Both the position numbers and the translations under genes were made by a program. The notes beneath the pieces were generated by a model. The model worked only from the letters and a program-made list of their open reading frames with translations, was not told the DNA's origin and did no database searches. Positions 34,025 through 46,017 of a DNA stretch of 64,000 nucleotides are shown one piece after another; position 1 is the stretch's first letter; each line of letters opens with the position of its first letter. The stretch covers positions 34,011,719 to 34,075,718 of the forward strand of contig CM036253.1 in the NCBI GenBank assembly GCA_020698575.1, read 5' to 3'. The stretch comes from Bostrychus sinensis (taxonomy: Eukaryota; Chordata; Actinopteri; Gobiiformes; Eleotridae).

Positions 34025-34517
34025 GTTCTGTGGCTTCTTTCAGCGGGGACGGCCTGCGTCTTCATCCCGCTCGCCCCGCCAGACCGCTGGAGCTCTTCAT
34101 CCCGCTCTCCCCGCGCGGCATCTTCACTGCGCATCGGACTGGGGCTACTGGCGCTTGGAGCTTCCGTATGGACTTTTCACCGCTCCGGCGGCGTGGTGGT
34201 AATAAGTAATGGTAACGTGTGCTGCTATTTTGGCCATTACGTGCAGTACTTGCCTGGTTCAGTGTGACGCGCTGTTATTGACGAGTGATTTTTTTTTTCC
34301 TTTCTAGTTTCAATGAATGCTGGGGCGTATTGAGTGGTACGCATCCTAATACACTGTGCTTTTATTTTACGTGTTTGAGAGTTTTTTTTCTTTTCTTTTT
34401 TTGGTCCCCTGTATTTTGTTTTTCAGCAAATTGGTTAATTTGGCCTCTTTATTTAGCAGGCTTTGTGTTAATTGCAGCCCTCCATAATTTCTCGTTTTGC
34501 TGGCTAGGTGTTGAGCC

Positions 34518-35861
34518 ATGGAGCGTGCTCCTACATTTGGTAAAGGGAGGGGGTTTGTGTCCCTTACTCCTATGCCAGCAGTTGGTAGTGGCAGGGGCAC
34601 ATTTTTGTTCACTCCAGATGCGTCCACGCCAAAGCCAAACTATGACGCTGTTACACAGATTGGTAATGATACTTTTGAAGTCCCTCAATGTGATGTTCAT
34701 CCTGATGCCACAGGGAATGGGGGTGTAAGTGGGAAGCTTTTGACAGACATAGCTTCACAGATTGGGCTTTCTATTGGTGAGAGTATTGCGTCCTGTGTTG
34801 AGTCTCGTCTTGGTAATGCAATGGGCTTCTAATGATTCTTCACTGTTAAATGTCATTGTACGCCAGGACATTAAAGAGCCTGTGACTTTTAAAGGGGATG
34901 GTCAGGATATGTGTTCAGTTCAGGAGTGGGAGGTTTTGATGCTGTCCTATATCAAAAAGAGGGGCGTTCCTGTGACAGAACAGGCTGAGGAAGTGATGTC
35001 TAAGCTTGTTGGGAGGGCACGGGAAATTGTTAAAGTGGGCATACGAAGTAAGCCAGTTTTGACTTTGATGTGATGGACCTGAGCCTATTTTTGAAATATT
35101 GAAACAGCATTTTAGTGACACGGTGACCACAAGTTTGCCACTAGCTGACTTTTATGCAACACGACCCCATCCTAGTGAAGCACCCCTTTGACTATTGGCT
35201 GAGACTAAACAGAGCCCTGGAAGTGACAGAGGACTCTTTAAGAAGGCAAAATAAGACTTTTGATTGTCTGTCGTGGGACTTAGCTGCCATGTTTATCCAT
35301 AATTGTCCCGATCCTGAACTGTCACTTATTTTCAAGTGTAAACCACTGCAACAATGGGCTGTTAGTGACATTCATGAGAAGCTGGTTGAGCACTGTAGGG
35401 ACCACAAGCGGGCACCCAAACAGAAAATTATTCCTGCCCTGTTTTCACAGCCACAAGAAGTTGCTGCACTGGTACAAGGTATAACGCCCACAAAAGCAAA
35501 TGTGTCTCCTTCCTCCTGCTGTCCCGTCCACCTACTGGACTGTCAGCTGAGGGGCCGCCTGACCGCTTGGACCGTGTGATTGACCTACTTGAACGTGTTC
35601 TGGCGCAGAGGCCACAGCAACCCGGGCATCTCAATAAGTACAAGTGCTTCGCACACAACGAGGGCCAGTCTTTCAGAGCGAGACCCATGGTGCATTGTGC
35701 TGTTTGTGGCGATGACAGGACACACTACTCGGTTCCACTGCAGGTCTGACCATCTGTGCTTTATCTGTTACGCACCTGACCACATGCGAGCAGAGTGTCC
35801 AGGAGCTGTCGCCGATAAGCCCAGAGCAGCCAAACCTGCAGTACAGCAGCAGGGAAACTAG
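34518..35861 (+). pseudogene. Gypsy gag, frameshifted
   Basis: An ATG at 34518 opens 104 codons. The reading then moves between frames (34762-35073, 35154-35579, 35580-35861). The last part has a CCHC zinc knuckle, CFICYAPDHMRAEC, that would bind element RNA in the particle. At least three frame changes or stops separate the pieces, so no complete Gag can be made. Confidence 0.8.
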
Positions 35862-35872
35862 ATGGCCTGCAT

Positions 35873-38270
35873 GTGGAAGGGGCAAGTGTTGGGCCTATAT
35901 GTGACCCCTTTGATGCCAGTGATTATGATGACGTGGAGTCTATCTATCAGTGCGTTTGCGAGGAGAGGGAAAAGGGACGCACGCCTATATTACAAAATGT
36001 TCAAAGACTCAAACCACACGATAAGCTGTTTTATGAGGATGTAACACTGTGTGGAAAGGTGACTGTCACTGCGTTGAGCTCCAGTGTATTGCCCCAGTTG
36101 TTAGAGCAAGCTGTCTTGAAGGATACCACCCTTGAGCCCACAGACACTGTGTTAATTGGATGTGGAGGGTCTAGGACCTTGCCCTTAGGCTCTTGTGACT
36201 TAGTGATGGAAGTTATACGGCTGCAGAGTTATTGTCCCTACACTGGTTGTTGATGGCCAGAGTGATGACTTGATTGTTGGCAGCAACCTGTTAAGATATG
36301 TGATCAATGCACTTAAGCTTAAAAGGGATCTTCAGGACCAATTGCCCAACAGTGCTCAGCAGTGAGGGGTGATACAGAGCGGAGGCTGTTGAGCTTGATG
36401 GCTGGAGTGGACGCAGGAAGTGAAGATGTCCCTAATGTGGTCGGGACTGCCAAAACCAAAAGTGCTGTCACTCTGGAACCTATGACGGAGCATCTGGTGT
36501 GGGTCAGGGCTGCAGAATGTGGACGAACAGTTGGCTGGGAGTGAAGTGCTTCTCGAGCCTACAGCTGCTAGATCCAGGCCTAGGACTGTTATAGTTGGAA
36601 GGACGGTTGCGTTTATGAGGGGGGACGGTTGGCTTCCACTCAAAGTTATTAATCCATCTCACAAGCCAGTCACCCTGAGGCGTAATGCTAAGTTGGCTGA
36701 TGTGACTCTGTGCGCCTCAGTGGAGTTGTTTGGCGGCTCTCAGCCTGGCATCTGCCAACAGATACAGCTGCAAGACTTCGGCAGTGCTGGACGCAGCCTT
36801 GTCTCGGATGTCTCCACCCTGCCAGACAGCCCTCAATCCAAAAGACTGCACAAATCTTCTGGGGTGCTTCAGTCGAAGTTAGATGAGCTGGGACTGTCGG
36901 ACATAGGACATTGTGTCATGTGAAGTTTCCCCTGAGTACAAAGACATGCTTGCCTGAGCTCATTGTCAAATACCAGTCCATCTTCTCAAGGGACAAGCTG
37001 GATTGTGGCAAGGCCACTGGATATCTTCACCGTATCAGAAGTTATGGATGAGAAGCCCTTCCGGCTTCCATGCAGGCGCATTCCACCAACACAGTACGAG
37101 AAACTGAGACAAGTCTTGGATGAAATGGAGGAGCGTGAAATCATACGAAAGTCCAGCAGTGAGTTTGCGTCTCCCTTGGTGCTGGTTTCGAAAAAGTCGG
37201 GTGACCTGAGAATCTGTAATGATTTCCGCTGGCTCAATGCACGTACTGTCAAGGATGCACATCCACTCCCTCATCCAGCTGATGCCCTAGCAGCCTTGGG
37301 AGGCAATGCCTTTTTCTCAACCATGGACCTGACCTCAGGGATACTACAATGTGGAAGTTCACTGAGGCTGACAGGAAATATATAGCCTTCTCATCGCCCT
37401 TTGGATTGTATGAGTATAATCGGATGCCTCAGGGTCTTTGCAATAGTCCAGCCACGTTCATGAGGAATGATGTTAAGTGTCTTTGGGGACCAGAACTTTA
37501 TGAGCTTGCTGTGTTATCTTGATGACGTCCTTGTGTATGCCCCAACAGCTGGATCTGGCGCTGGAACGTCTGCAGATGGTTTTCCAGAGACTCCAGGCCC
37601 ACAATCTCAAGCTTGCCCCAAAGAAATGCAACTTTCTGAAGCGGTCAGTGAAGTTTCTTGGCCATATCATCAGTGCTGATAGGATCCAGTCTGACCCAGA
37701 CAAGGTTGCTGCAATCTCGTCCTTAACTGAGTCGGACCTTATGGAGAATGGCACTAATGTTCCCTCTCGACGGAAAGTTTGTTCGTTCCTTGGCATGGTA
37801 GTTTACTACCAGCAGTTTATCAAGGGCTGTTCTGCTGTAGCCAAGCCGCTGTTTAGACTCACTTCTGGGTCCAAAGGCCCTCGTGGAGCTGGTAGAAAAC
37901 GTTTTCAGTTTCAGAGAAAGCTCAATGCTGATGACTGGACAGAGGAATGTAGGCAGGCCTTCAGTTAAACTGAAGCAGGGCTCTGTTAGACCGAGTCGTT
38001 CTGGCCCACCCTAACTTCAGTGTCCCCTTTGTGCTTTCCGTGGATGCCTCTACCGATGGGCTTGGTGCTGTCCTGTCGCAAGTTCCTGCTGGTGGCTCAA
38101 CAGCCAGGCCGATTGCCTTTGCAAGTAAGTCCCTCAGCTACGCCCAGTCGAAGTATCCTGCGCACAGGCTGGAGTTTTTTCGCCTTAAAGTGGGCGGTGT
38201 GCGACAAGTTCCATCACTGGTTAAGAGGTCATCAGTTCACCTGTTTGGACAGACAGTAATCCTTTAACCT
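35873..38270 (+). pseudogene. Gypsy pol: protease region, reverse transcriptase and RNase H, frameshifted
   Basis: Pieces in order: 35873-36253 (probable protease region, no clear active-site triad seen), 36519-36923, then reverse transcriptase from 36963 (PCRRIPPTQYEKLRQVLDEM, ICNDFRWLNA), the catalytic CYLDDVLVYAP near 37512, and 37519-37968 (KKCNFLKRSVKFLGHIIS). RNase H follows with LSVDASTDGLGAVLSQ at 38031. Multiple single-base frame changes (for example near 37350 and 37970) break it. Catalytic motifs are still readable. Confidence 0.85.
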
Positions 38271-38271
38271 A

Positions 38272-40035
38272 TATCTTTGTCCAAAGCCCGACTGGACGCA
38301 TGTGAACAGCAGGTGGATTGCTAAGCTGGCACCTTTCCAGTTTGACATAAAATACATTCCTGGGCCCAGGAATGTGGTGGCTGACGCCTTAAGCAGGGTG
38401 CCTTTTGTGCAGCCCAGCACTTCTCACCGGTTGACCAGGGTGCCGTATGTAAAGCTACTGGCAGAGGCTGCTGCAGTGGGCGCTGCTGGTGTGCAGGAAG
38501 CTTTTCGCTGGTCAGCCAACCCACCTGATGTAACAACAGAGTGCAGTCATTCCTATCGCTACACAATGTATGGCAGTTGTTACGCCAGGAAGCAGTGTCG
38601 TCGCAGGAGGTTGCTGCTGTGCTCCAGGAGTGTAAAGACCGTGACTCGGAATGGTGCCCTCATTCTCTACTCTTGCCACAGTTCCCGCAGACAGTGCTGT
38701 TACCCCTGCAGCTAGGCTCTGAGGTGCTGTCTCTCGATGAGTTAAAGGAGAAGCAGAGGAATGACACAGTTTTGGGCAAAGTGATATTATATGTGGAAAG
38801 AGGTCGGAGGCCATCTCGGAGAGAGCGTGTCAAGGAGTCTGCTGAAGTGATTCGACTTCTGAGAGGCTGGAAGAAGCTAACGTTGAAATCTGGAGTTTTG
38901 TACCGTGTGGCCTAAGAATCCTGTTACGAAGAAGACGGCTTACCTGTTTGTTGTCCCCCTCTCATTGCGTCCTCAATGTTTTGCGTGGTGTCCATGATGA
39001 GGCTGGCATCAGGGACAACAACGGACGTTGTACTTGGCGAGACAGAGGTTCCATTGGCTGGGGCTCACGCGTGATGTTATGGACTATGTAAGGCGCTGCA
39101 GGCGGTGCGTAGTCAGCAAATCGCCAGAGCCAGAAGCCAGAGCCCCCTTGGAGAACATAAGGACTTTCGAACCTCTCGAACTTGTCAGTATCGACTTTTG
39201 GACAGCTGAGGATTCTGCTAACAGGTCTCTGGACGTGCTTGTTGCTACATGATCATTTCACCAAAATGGCACACGCCTTCCTGTGCCCTAATCAGTCAGC
39301 CAAAGCTGTTCGCACATCAACTGTGGAACAACTACTTTTGTAGTCTATGGATTTCCAAAAAGGTTGCATTCTGATCAGGGAGCCAACTTTGAGAGTGCTC
39401 TTATTGCAGAGTTGCTGAATGTTGCGGGAGTGCAGAAATCACACACTACTCCTTATCACCACATGGGTAACTGGCTCGTGTGAAAGGATGAACCTGTACT
39501 CTAGGCAACATGATCCAAGCACTGCCTCCAAGAGCGAAACACCGTTGGCCCAATGCTCTGAAGTCCTTGACGTTTGCCTACAACTGTACTGTGCATGAAA
39601 CAACTGGCTATGCGCCATTTCTGCTCATGTTTGGCAGAGTCCCGCGCCTTCCTGTGGACTGTTATCTTTGGCTCAGTGCTCGACGATCCGGAGATTGTGG
39701 ACTACGATTGCTACATTGAGTCCTTACGGAAGGATATGACAGAGGCGATGACAATAGCTCAGGCAATGGCGACAAAACAGCTTCAGCGCCACTCTGAGCT
39801 TTATAACAAGAAGGTCCGCGGCGCTCCAGTGGAAGTGGGTGACCGTGTGTTGCTGGCCAATAAGGGTGAACGTGGCAAGAGGAAACTCGCTGACCGCTGG
39901 GAGAGCTCCATCTATGTGGTGGTTGAAACGAATGATGTGAGCCACACCTTTAAGATCCAAAACACCACTACTGGCCAAATGAAAGTTGTTCACCGCAACC
40001 TGATCATGCCAGTTAACTTCCTTTCCCCTGCTTGA
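38272..40035 (+). pseudogene. Gypsy integrase region, frameshifted
   Basis: After the RNase H tail (FDIKYIPGPRNVVADALSRV near 38340), the integrase zinc-binding region reads LARQRFHWLGLTRDV and RRCRRC near 39030-39110. The core follows with SIDFW near 39190 and HSDQGANFESA near 39370 carrying two expected aspartates. The stretch where the catalytic glutamate should lie (about 39475) is broken by a stop. A C-terminal piece (39574-40035) ends with the usual VGDRVLL and VVHRNLIMPV sequences. Confidence 0.8.
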
Positions 40036-40158
40036 GTCTGGCTCTGTTGACCAGGGAGAGGCTGTGGTGTCTACTGCATCAAGTTTTTTAGACCTCACTG
40101 CTGGGGTGTCGGTAGCCACTGATGCCTCTTCACGTTCCGCAGAGTTTAGGACGAGGGT

Positions 40159-40485
40159 ATGGGTATCGGAATTGCCTGTCAGCAGCAGGTAGTGAGTCTA
40201 ATGCGGAGGATGCTGATCTACTGGAAAGCACTGTTCCGGACAACTGCACCAGTAGCTGATGCTGTTCATCCTGAGTGCAGTTCGGAAGACTCTAGCTGTG
40301 TGCCAGCTCCCGCCCCTTGCCCAGACCCAGAGACGTTCATGTCCCCTGACATTGACCCGCCTACCACTTCTGCAGTGGCTGTCACTGACACAGTTGATTC
40401 CCGTAGATCTAGGGCTGGACGTTTTTTGACACCAGTGACTAGACTTATTGAGATAATGCATCAGACGCCTGCGTTAGTCTTTTGA
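40159..40485 (+). pseudogene. C-terminal tail of Gypsy pol
   Basis: A frame rich in S, P and T that ends RRSRAGRFLTPVTRLIEIMH, in the style of the basic tails of fish Gypsy polyproteins. It is separated from the integrase by stops. Confidence 0.5.
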
Positions 40486-40987
40486 GTTTTGGATGCGGGG
40501 CTCCTTTGTTTACAAGTTATTGTTTTGGTTTGGTTTATGAGAAGTTTTGCAGATTTTGGGATGTTGTTATTTTGGTTTTGTGTCTTGCAGATACAGCTGC
40601 GTCTGTATTTTTATTTTTATTTTTTAAAATAAATAATAAAATAAAAATAAAAATAATATTTTTGTCTATTCTGGAGGTGTAATTACAGTTACATGTTAGT
40701 AGGATATGTAGATGGGCATATTCTTTTCCCTATGTGTGTTGATGGGGTCTGGCCAAACTTTTCTTGCACTGGTCCTTAATAGGATGGTTTCTGTAACTGG
40801 GTGTTTGTGACTGTATTTTTGCGAAGCGCTGCCTCACTGGTACATTTGAGGACACTAGTTGGTTATTGGTTTCCTGTACTTATGGATAGCGGTTATGTGT
40901 GTTTATTTTTTTTTGGGTTGTACCTGTTAGAACTGTACTGGTTCCTGTGTTTTTGTTTTATTTGTAAATGGACAAGTGGAATTCGGC
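40486..40987. other. Untranslated region before the Gypsy 3' LTR
   Basis: AT-rich, including a T-run and A-run near 40610-40660. No gene. Confidence 0.6.
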
Positions 40988-40996
40988 AGGGGGGAA
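40988..40996 (+). other. Polypurine tract
   Basis: AGGGGGGAA directly before the 3' LTR, the plus-strand primer site. Confidence 0.85.
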
Positions 40997-41704
40997 TGTA
41001 ACAGGGTTTATAATGTTATGATTCCACTTGTCATTACTCTTATTGGGCATATGTATTTTGAGTGACTTGGCGCCCCCTCCTGGTGGCTGATAGTGGTAAG
41101 TGCCGGGAGCACAGTGTGCACGTCGCCATTTCATGTAAGACGAGCACAAGGTGGGTTACGGATATTAGCATTGTGTTCAAATATTGTGTATTATTGTCAC
41201 ATGTCCATTATATGACTTCTGGCTAACTGTACAGAGTACTCATGTCCTTTGGGAAACTCATGTGTCCGTGTACTGTACAATGAATGAGCTTAATAACATA
41301 CTTAATGGACTTATACACATATGGAATTGCTTGCTAGCTGTATGCTAATGTAAAATGCTATTCCCCGTAGTGTGCTGTACCCGCCTGTGATGAGCCCATG
41401 ATTTCTGACCAGTACTTATTTGTTCCATGCAGGTACATTTATTTTACTGTATTCTTGCCATTATTACATAGGCCATTTCATGTAAGACGAGCACAAGTGT
41501 GCTGTACCCGCCTGTGATGAGCCCATGATTTCTGACCAGTACTTATTTGTTCCGTGCAGATTAAACAGCACTCAAAGACCACTGTCTCTGTCAATTATTC
41601 AAACACAACGCAGACAGACTATACGAGGGAAAGGATCGAACACGCGAACGGGTTGAATCTGGACCAAGCTGGACTATAGAACGGCCAAGTTCAGCGTGGT
41701 TACA
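40997..41704 (+). repeat. 3' LTR (708 bp)
   Basis: Same ends as the 5' LTR. Reading by eye, the two LTRs differ by about five substitutions and three one-base indels, so the insertion is recent. Confidence 0.95.
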
Positions 41705-41708
41705 CATG

Positions 41709-42150
41709 TATCCATGTATTGTATGTTATGTGTGGCAGGAAACATCTTTGAGGTGTGGCTGGGCTCTAATCAGATATCTCATGTATAATCTTACGAACAA
41801 CTTGTGCAGTTAAAATGTGAATACAGGAGGTGTTACAGGAGAAATGTAACGTCCAATATGATGTGCTCTGTAACTGAATAATATATTCTCCAAATTCGGT
41901 GCAAGCAGTATTAGAGCTGAACAGATGTGCGGTTTCCTGAAGTATCTCTCCAAGAATACTTTGCAGTTTATCTATAACATCACATGCTCATAGAAGTAGA
42001 GGGGTAGGCTCTTTACAACCTTGTAATGGAATGCAAAATGAGAGACATTAAGTGCAGCTCAGAGAGACTGCTGCAATAGTTTTTGGACAGTTGTTGTGCT
42101 GCTGTACAGAGCTTTTTTCATTACTCCAGTCTCCAGATCCACAGTGTCTG
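41709..42150. other. Shared spacer, right part (unit 2)
   Basis: Continuation of the spacer interrupted by the Gypsy element; the left part is 32992-33294. Confidence 0.85.
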
Positions 42151-42408
42151 TACAGGTGAACTCCAGACCAGCAGATACAGTCAGTGTGAGTACAGGTGAA
42201 CTCCAGACCAGCAGATACAGTCAGTGTGAGTACAGGTGAACTCCAAACCAGCAGATACAGTCAGTGTGAGTACAGGTGAACTCCAGACCAGCAGATACAG
42301 TCAGTGTGAGTACAGGTGAACTCCAAACCAGCAGATACAGTCAGTGTGAGTACAGGTGAACTCCAGACCAGCAGATACAGTCAGTGTGAGTACAGGTGAA
42401 CTCCAGTG
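42151..42408. repeat. 40-bp minisatellite, 6 copies plus a partial (unit 2)
   Basis: Copies start at 42151 and every 40 bp up to 42351, with the partial at 42391. Variants alternate between CTCCAGACC and CTCCAAACC. Confidence 0.95.
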
Positions 42409-43613
42409 CCTAGATGGATGTGTACCTGAAAGACAAAACACACAACTATAATATGTCAATCTCCCTAAAAAGCAACAATAAATACAAAGGTGTAATTTAT
42501 ATTTTAGATGGATAATATGGGTGCAGTTTATGATTTTACCTCTCAAGATTCATGCCAAAACATAGTTTATAATAAGTCTTACCTACATTTTAACAGAGAC
42601 TGCTTTAGTAACAATTAGGGGCTGGTGGACTAAAGTGGCATAACATAAACTTTGTACCATCTTACATTTTGTGTTCCTTTTTTAGTGGTCAAGGTGGTAG
42701 AGGTCAAACACACAGCCATCAGCCTGCAGTCTCACTGTACCGTGGGCAGAAAAGACTGCCCAAACTTTAACCAGGACCTCTGAACCTATGTTGTATGATT
42801 TTTTTAATATATAAAATTACAGCTCAGATATTGGGAGAAATGTAGAAGAGCGAGCTTCGCTAACTGAGTAAACTGATTAAAAGACATGTTATTTCGTTGG
42901 AGTTTTAGCGGTCTTATCTCTGTGAATATGAGGTCATTTTTTTATAAAACAAAGACTGTTTTGAAGCTCGAGAAATGTAGGACACCTTTAAGGAGTGAAG
43001 GGAGTGTAAAAATACTCACCCGCTTTGTCAGAAGTCCGCAATTCGCCCCGTCTCGCAGCGTTACAGCTCTCGTTTTTGCCTTTCTTGCTGGCTCTCTCGT
43101 CTGTTGCTCCAACACAGCGGACAATGGAGACACAACGACTGGAACTTTTTTGCAAAAGTCAAAGCACGCCAAAACATCTTTAAGAGTTGTCATGACTGTC
43201 TTGGTCACAGAAGCAAAACAAGTTACGAAGCTGGCCCTCCATTAGCCTCTGCATAGCCTCCACCAAAAAAACGTTTCAGGCGCAGAGTGTGATGCAGCTC
43301 CTAATGGCCTGCTCTGATTGGTTCAGCTCCAAGGGAGCTTGAGAAATCATTGGGTTATGGAATGAAGCCAGGCTAACACCACGGGCTCGGGCTAAATGCT
43401 AACAAATTAGCGTCGCTCCCCAGACCCGCAAAGGGCACACAGGGCACGCACAAAGACCAGAGAGGTACACATCAACTCGTCTAAGATCAGGGAAGAACAT
43501 ACAGGATTTTCGCGACCCCCTTTTTTCGACCGGTAAATGGACATTTTCCCCCAGCTAGTACCTTATACTGTCCAGTTACTGGTAAGGATACCAGCCAGTC
43601 AGGTCTGATATGT
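42409..43613. other. Shared spacer between minisatellite and palindrome (unit 2)
   Basis: Includes the candidate exon at 42686-42783 (9 bp longer than in other units, still in frame) and the 119-codon frame at 42886-43245. No proven gene. Confidence 0.6.
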
Positions 43614-43684
43614 GGCAGTGCCATTAGATACAAATCTTATCTATTGATAAGATATAAGATATAATATAATAATAATAATAATAT

Positions 43685-43755
<71 letters not shown>

Positions 43756-43780
43756 TATATTTGTATCTAATGGCACTGCC
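43614..43780. repeat. AT-rich palindrome, intact empty form (unit 2)
   Basis: The left arm GGCAGTGCCATTAGATACAA... (43614-43635) and the right arm (43759-43780) are exact 22-bp inverted copies. Between them lie AATAAT repeats and (TA)n (43685-43752), itself self-complementary, so the whole can form a long hairpin or cruciform. This unit shows the structure without an inserted element. Confidence 0.9.
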
Positions 43781-44581
43781 GCAATGTCCATAGACAACTG
43801 TATTGGTCTTGCAACAGATGGATGCATCACAATGTGTGGGCAACATAATTCAGTGCTTCAAAAATTCCATGAGCGCAATCCTCAAATTGTGTACATTAAG
43901 TGTGTGTGCCATTCTCTTCAGCTCTGTGCACCAAAGGCTGTCAGTGTGCTCCCCAGAAATGTAGAGTACATGGTTTCTCATACCTACAATTGGTTCTCAA
44001 ATTCCACCCAGCGTCTCCAAAAATATGCTGAACTGTACAAAACCACAAATGTGAGTGAAAATCCCCTGAATATTGTGCATCTGTCAGATACTAGATGGCT
44101 TGCAATCAGTGAGTGTGCCAATCATATCCTTTCACAGTATGATGAACTTAAACTGCGCTTTCAGTTGACAAAAGACAGTGAGAGGAGCTATGGAGCAGAA
44201 TTACTGTACCAAATGTAAAGTGATAGCATCAACCTGATCTACCTGAAGTTCCTCCAACCAATTGTGTCAGAGTTGAACAGACTTAATAAAATCTTTCAAC
44301 TTGAAAAAACAAATCCTGCAAAACTTCTGATGGACTTACTGACATTTTACAGATCTCTTATTGAGCGCATAGGACTGCCAAAATCATTTAAGAGCTGGAA
44401 AGACCTAATGGACTGTAATCTTAATGAAGACCATCTTTTTTCCCCTTGATGCTGTGGACTTTGGGGTCCATTTTCGCCTATCTTTGTCTGAAGCCAAGGG
44501 TACCCTTAGCAGTGCAACTGAAGAGGACATAAAACGCAGGTGCAGGGAGTACATGATGGTGCTGTCAAAGGAGATTAAGAA
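43781..44581 (+). pseudogene. hAT transposase remnant, 3'-deleted (unit 2)
   Basis: Same remnant as in unit 1, but about 370 bp are missing at GAGATTAAGAA|AAGCCGC. This removes the SNAAVERS end and joins directly to the downstream repeat. Breaks in the first two frames match the other units. Confidence 0.85.
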
Positions 44582-46017
44582 AAGCCGCAAGTGGCGATGG
44601 TAGGCCCTTGCCTGCCGCGCCCGGAGCTGGGGCAGATTTGCCAAAACTTGCCAAATTTTTAGATGTGGCTCTTTAAAAATTAACCAAATGTGACATAATT
44701 CAGTGGCTCCATAAGATTATATTGTATAGGATTCCCATTGGAATATAATGGGGAGTTTCTGACATTGCCATGGCAAAACTGTACAATCTAAAGCATGAGT
44801 CCAATTGACTTTTGTCATTGTTGTGAGCTGACTTTGCTGCCAAAATTTCGTACATTTCCAATAAACTTTATTTTTGCCCTTGTGGCACAAATCTAACCGC
44901 CGTGCACTGTGCATAACCCAAACTGTAGCCTGGGGGACAAATGCTGCCCACAGAGCATTTTTTATTGGCCCCTGGGCTTCATTCTCAATTGGTCCAAAAT
45001 TGAAGTGTAGATAAAAACCTTCATATTTCTATGAGATGGACCTGGCAATTTAAGACAAAAAATGAAAAATAGCGGCTGGTAGCGTAACAAAAAGTAACAA
45101 GACCAGATCAGTGTGGAAGGGCATCCAGAGTAAAACCTGTGCCAAAGTAGATGCATGAATGATTTACTGTGGAGATCCCTGAAGGAAAGGGAGCAAATGT
45201 GTCACCTCTAGTGAGTGGCCCTCCTCCACACACACATATTTTTAAGTTTGTGGCCAATGAAAATGAAAAAAGTTTGGACACGCCTGGCATAGACCAACAC
45301 CAATCGAAACTGAGCAAGTCTGGCTCATCTCTAACGCGCTGATTACCTCTGTCTGCACCAAGACCAGGCGTGCATAGGGCTCTTATTCTGCATAAAAAAT
45401 GCAGCTGTTGTTGGAGCCGAGAACACAGACCATCAACATTACAAGATTAAATCTGAATGAACACTGACAAACTATTCAGTTGATTTTATGAATGTAAACT
45501 AAGGCTAATTATAGACGCTAATTGCCACATTGGATTAAATGTCTAAACTTGACTTGCTAATATTTTCTAAGCAGGCACTGATACATGTGGTCAAGTGGTT
45601 GTCAGTTTCAAAAAAGTATATTGTTCATTCATAATTGGCAATCCTTGGTGGCTAATGCTAATTTCTTTATTGAAAATGCATCATATTTTAAACTTCCGGT
45701 ACCATTCTTTCTGTTTACAAACACTAACAGGGTTTATTTTAATTATACATTTCAGTACCATCAGCTAAAGTAGGCTACTAATAATATTAAACAAATGGGC
45801 AGTTGCATAGCAACCGTAGCCTTGACCGTAGCCTTTATGAGTGCGTCATAGGCCAAACTTCTAGAATGCACCTTTAGAAGACTTCATGCTCATTTTGTGA
45901 GTTGAACTCAGCTGTGTTGGTTTGCTTTTTCACTCTGTTGGTAAACTTTTGTTTTTAGTGCTTTTTCTTGCTGCTTTGGTGGTTGTGTTTTTTCACATAC
46001 TTCCTGTAGCGAGTATC
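44582..46017. other. Upstream region of gene copy 2
   Basis: Matches 27796-29236 with scattered differences. It starts with the repeat fragment (GCCGCAAGTGGCGATGG). The 93-codon frame of units 1 and 3 is interrupted here. Confidence 0.6.

Larger units (their letters stand above)
33295..41708 (+). mobile_element. Ty3/Gypsy LTR retrotransposon with CATG target duplication
   Basis: LTRs at 33299-34009 and 40997-41704 enclose primer-binding site, gag, reverse transcriptase, RNase H and integrase in that order, which is Ty3/Gypsy order. CATG flanks both sides (33295-33298 and 41705-41708). The paralogous site in units 1, 3 and 4 reads CTTCCATGTATCCATG with a single CATG, a clean empty site. The insertion is private to unit 2. 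Confidence 0.95.

Noticed and set aside
42301..42546. Minus-strand frames with CTHTDCICW repeats
   Set aside because: They arise from the 40-bp minisatellite, whose period is not a multiple of three, and have no start or splice support.
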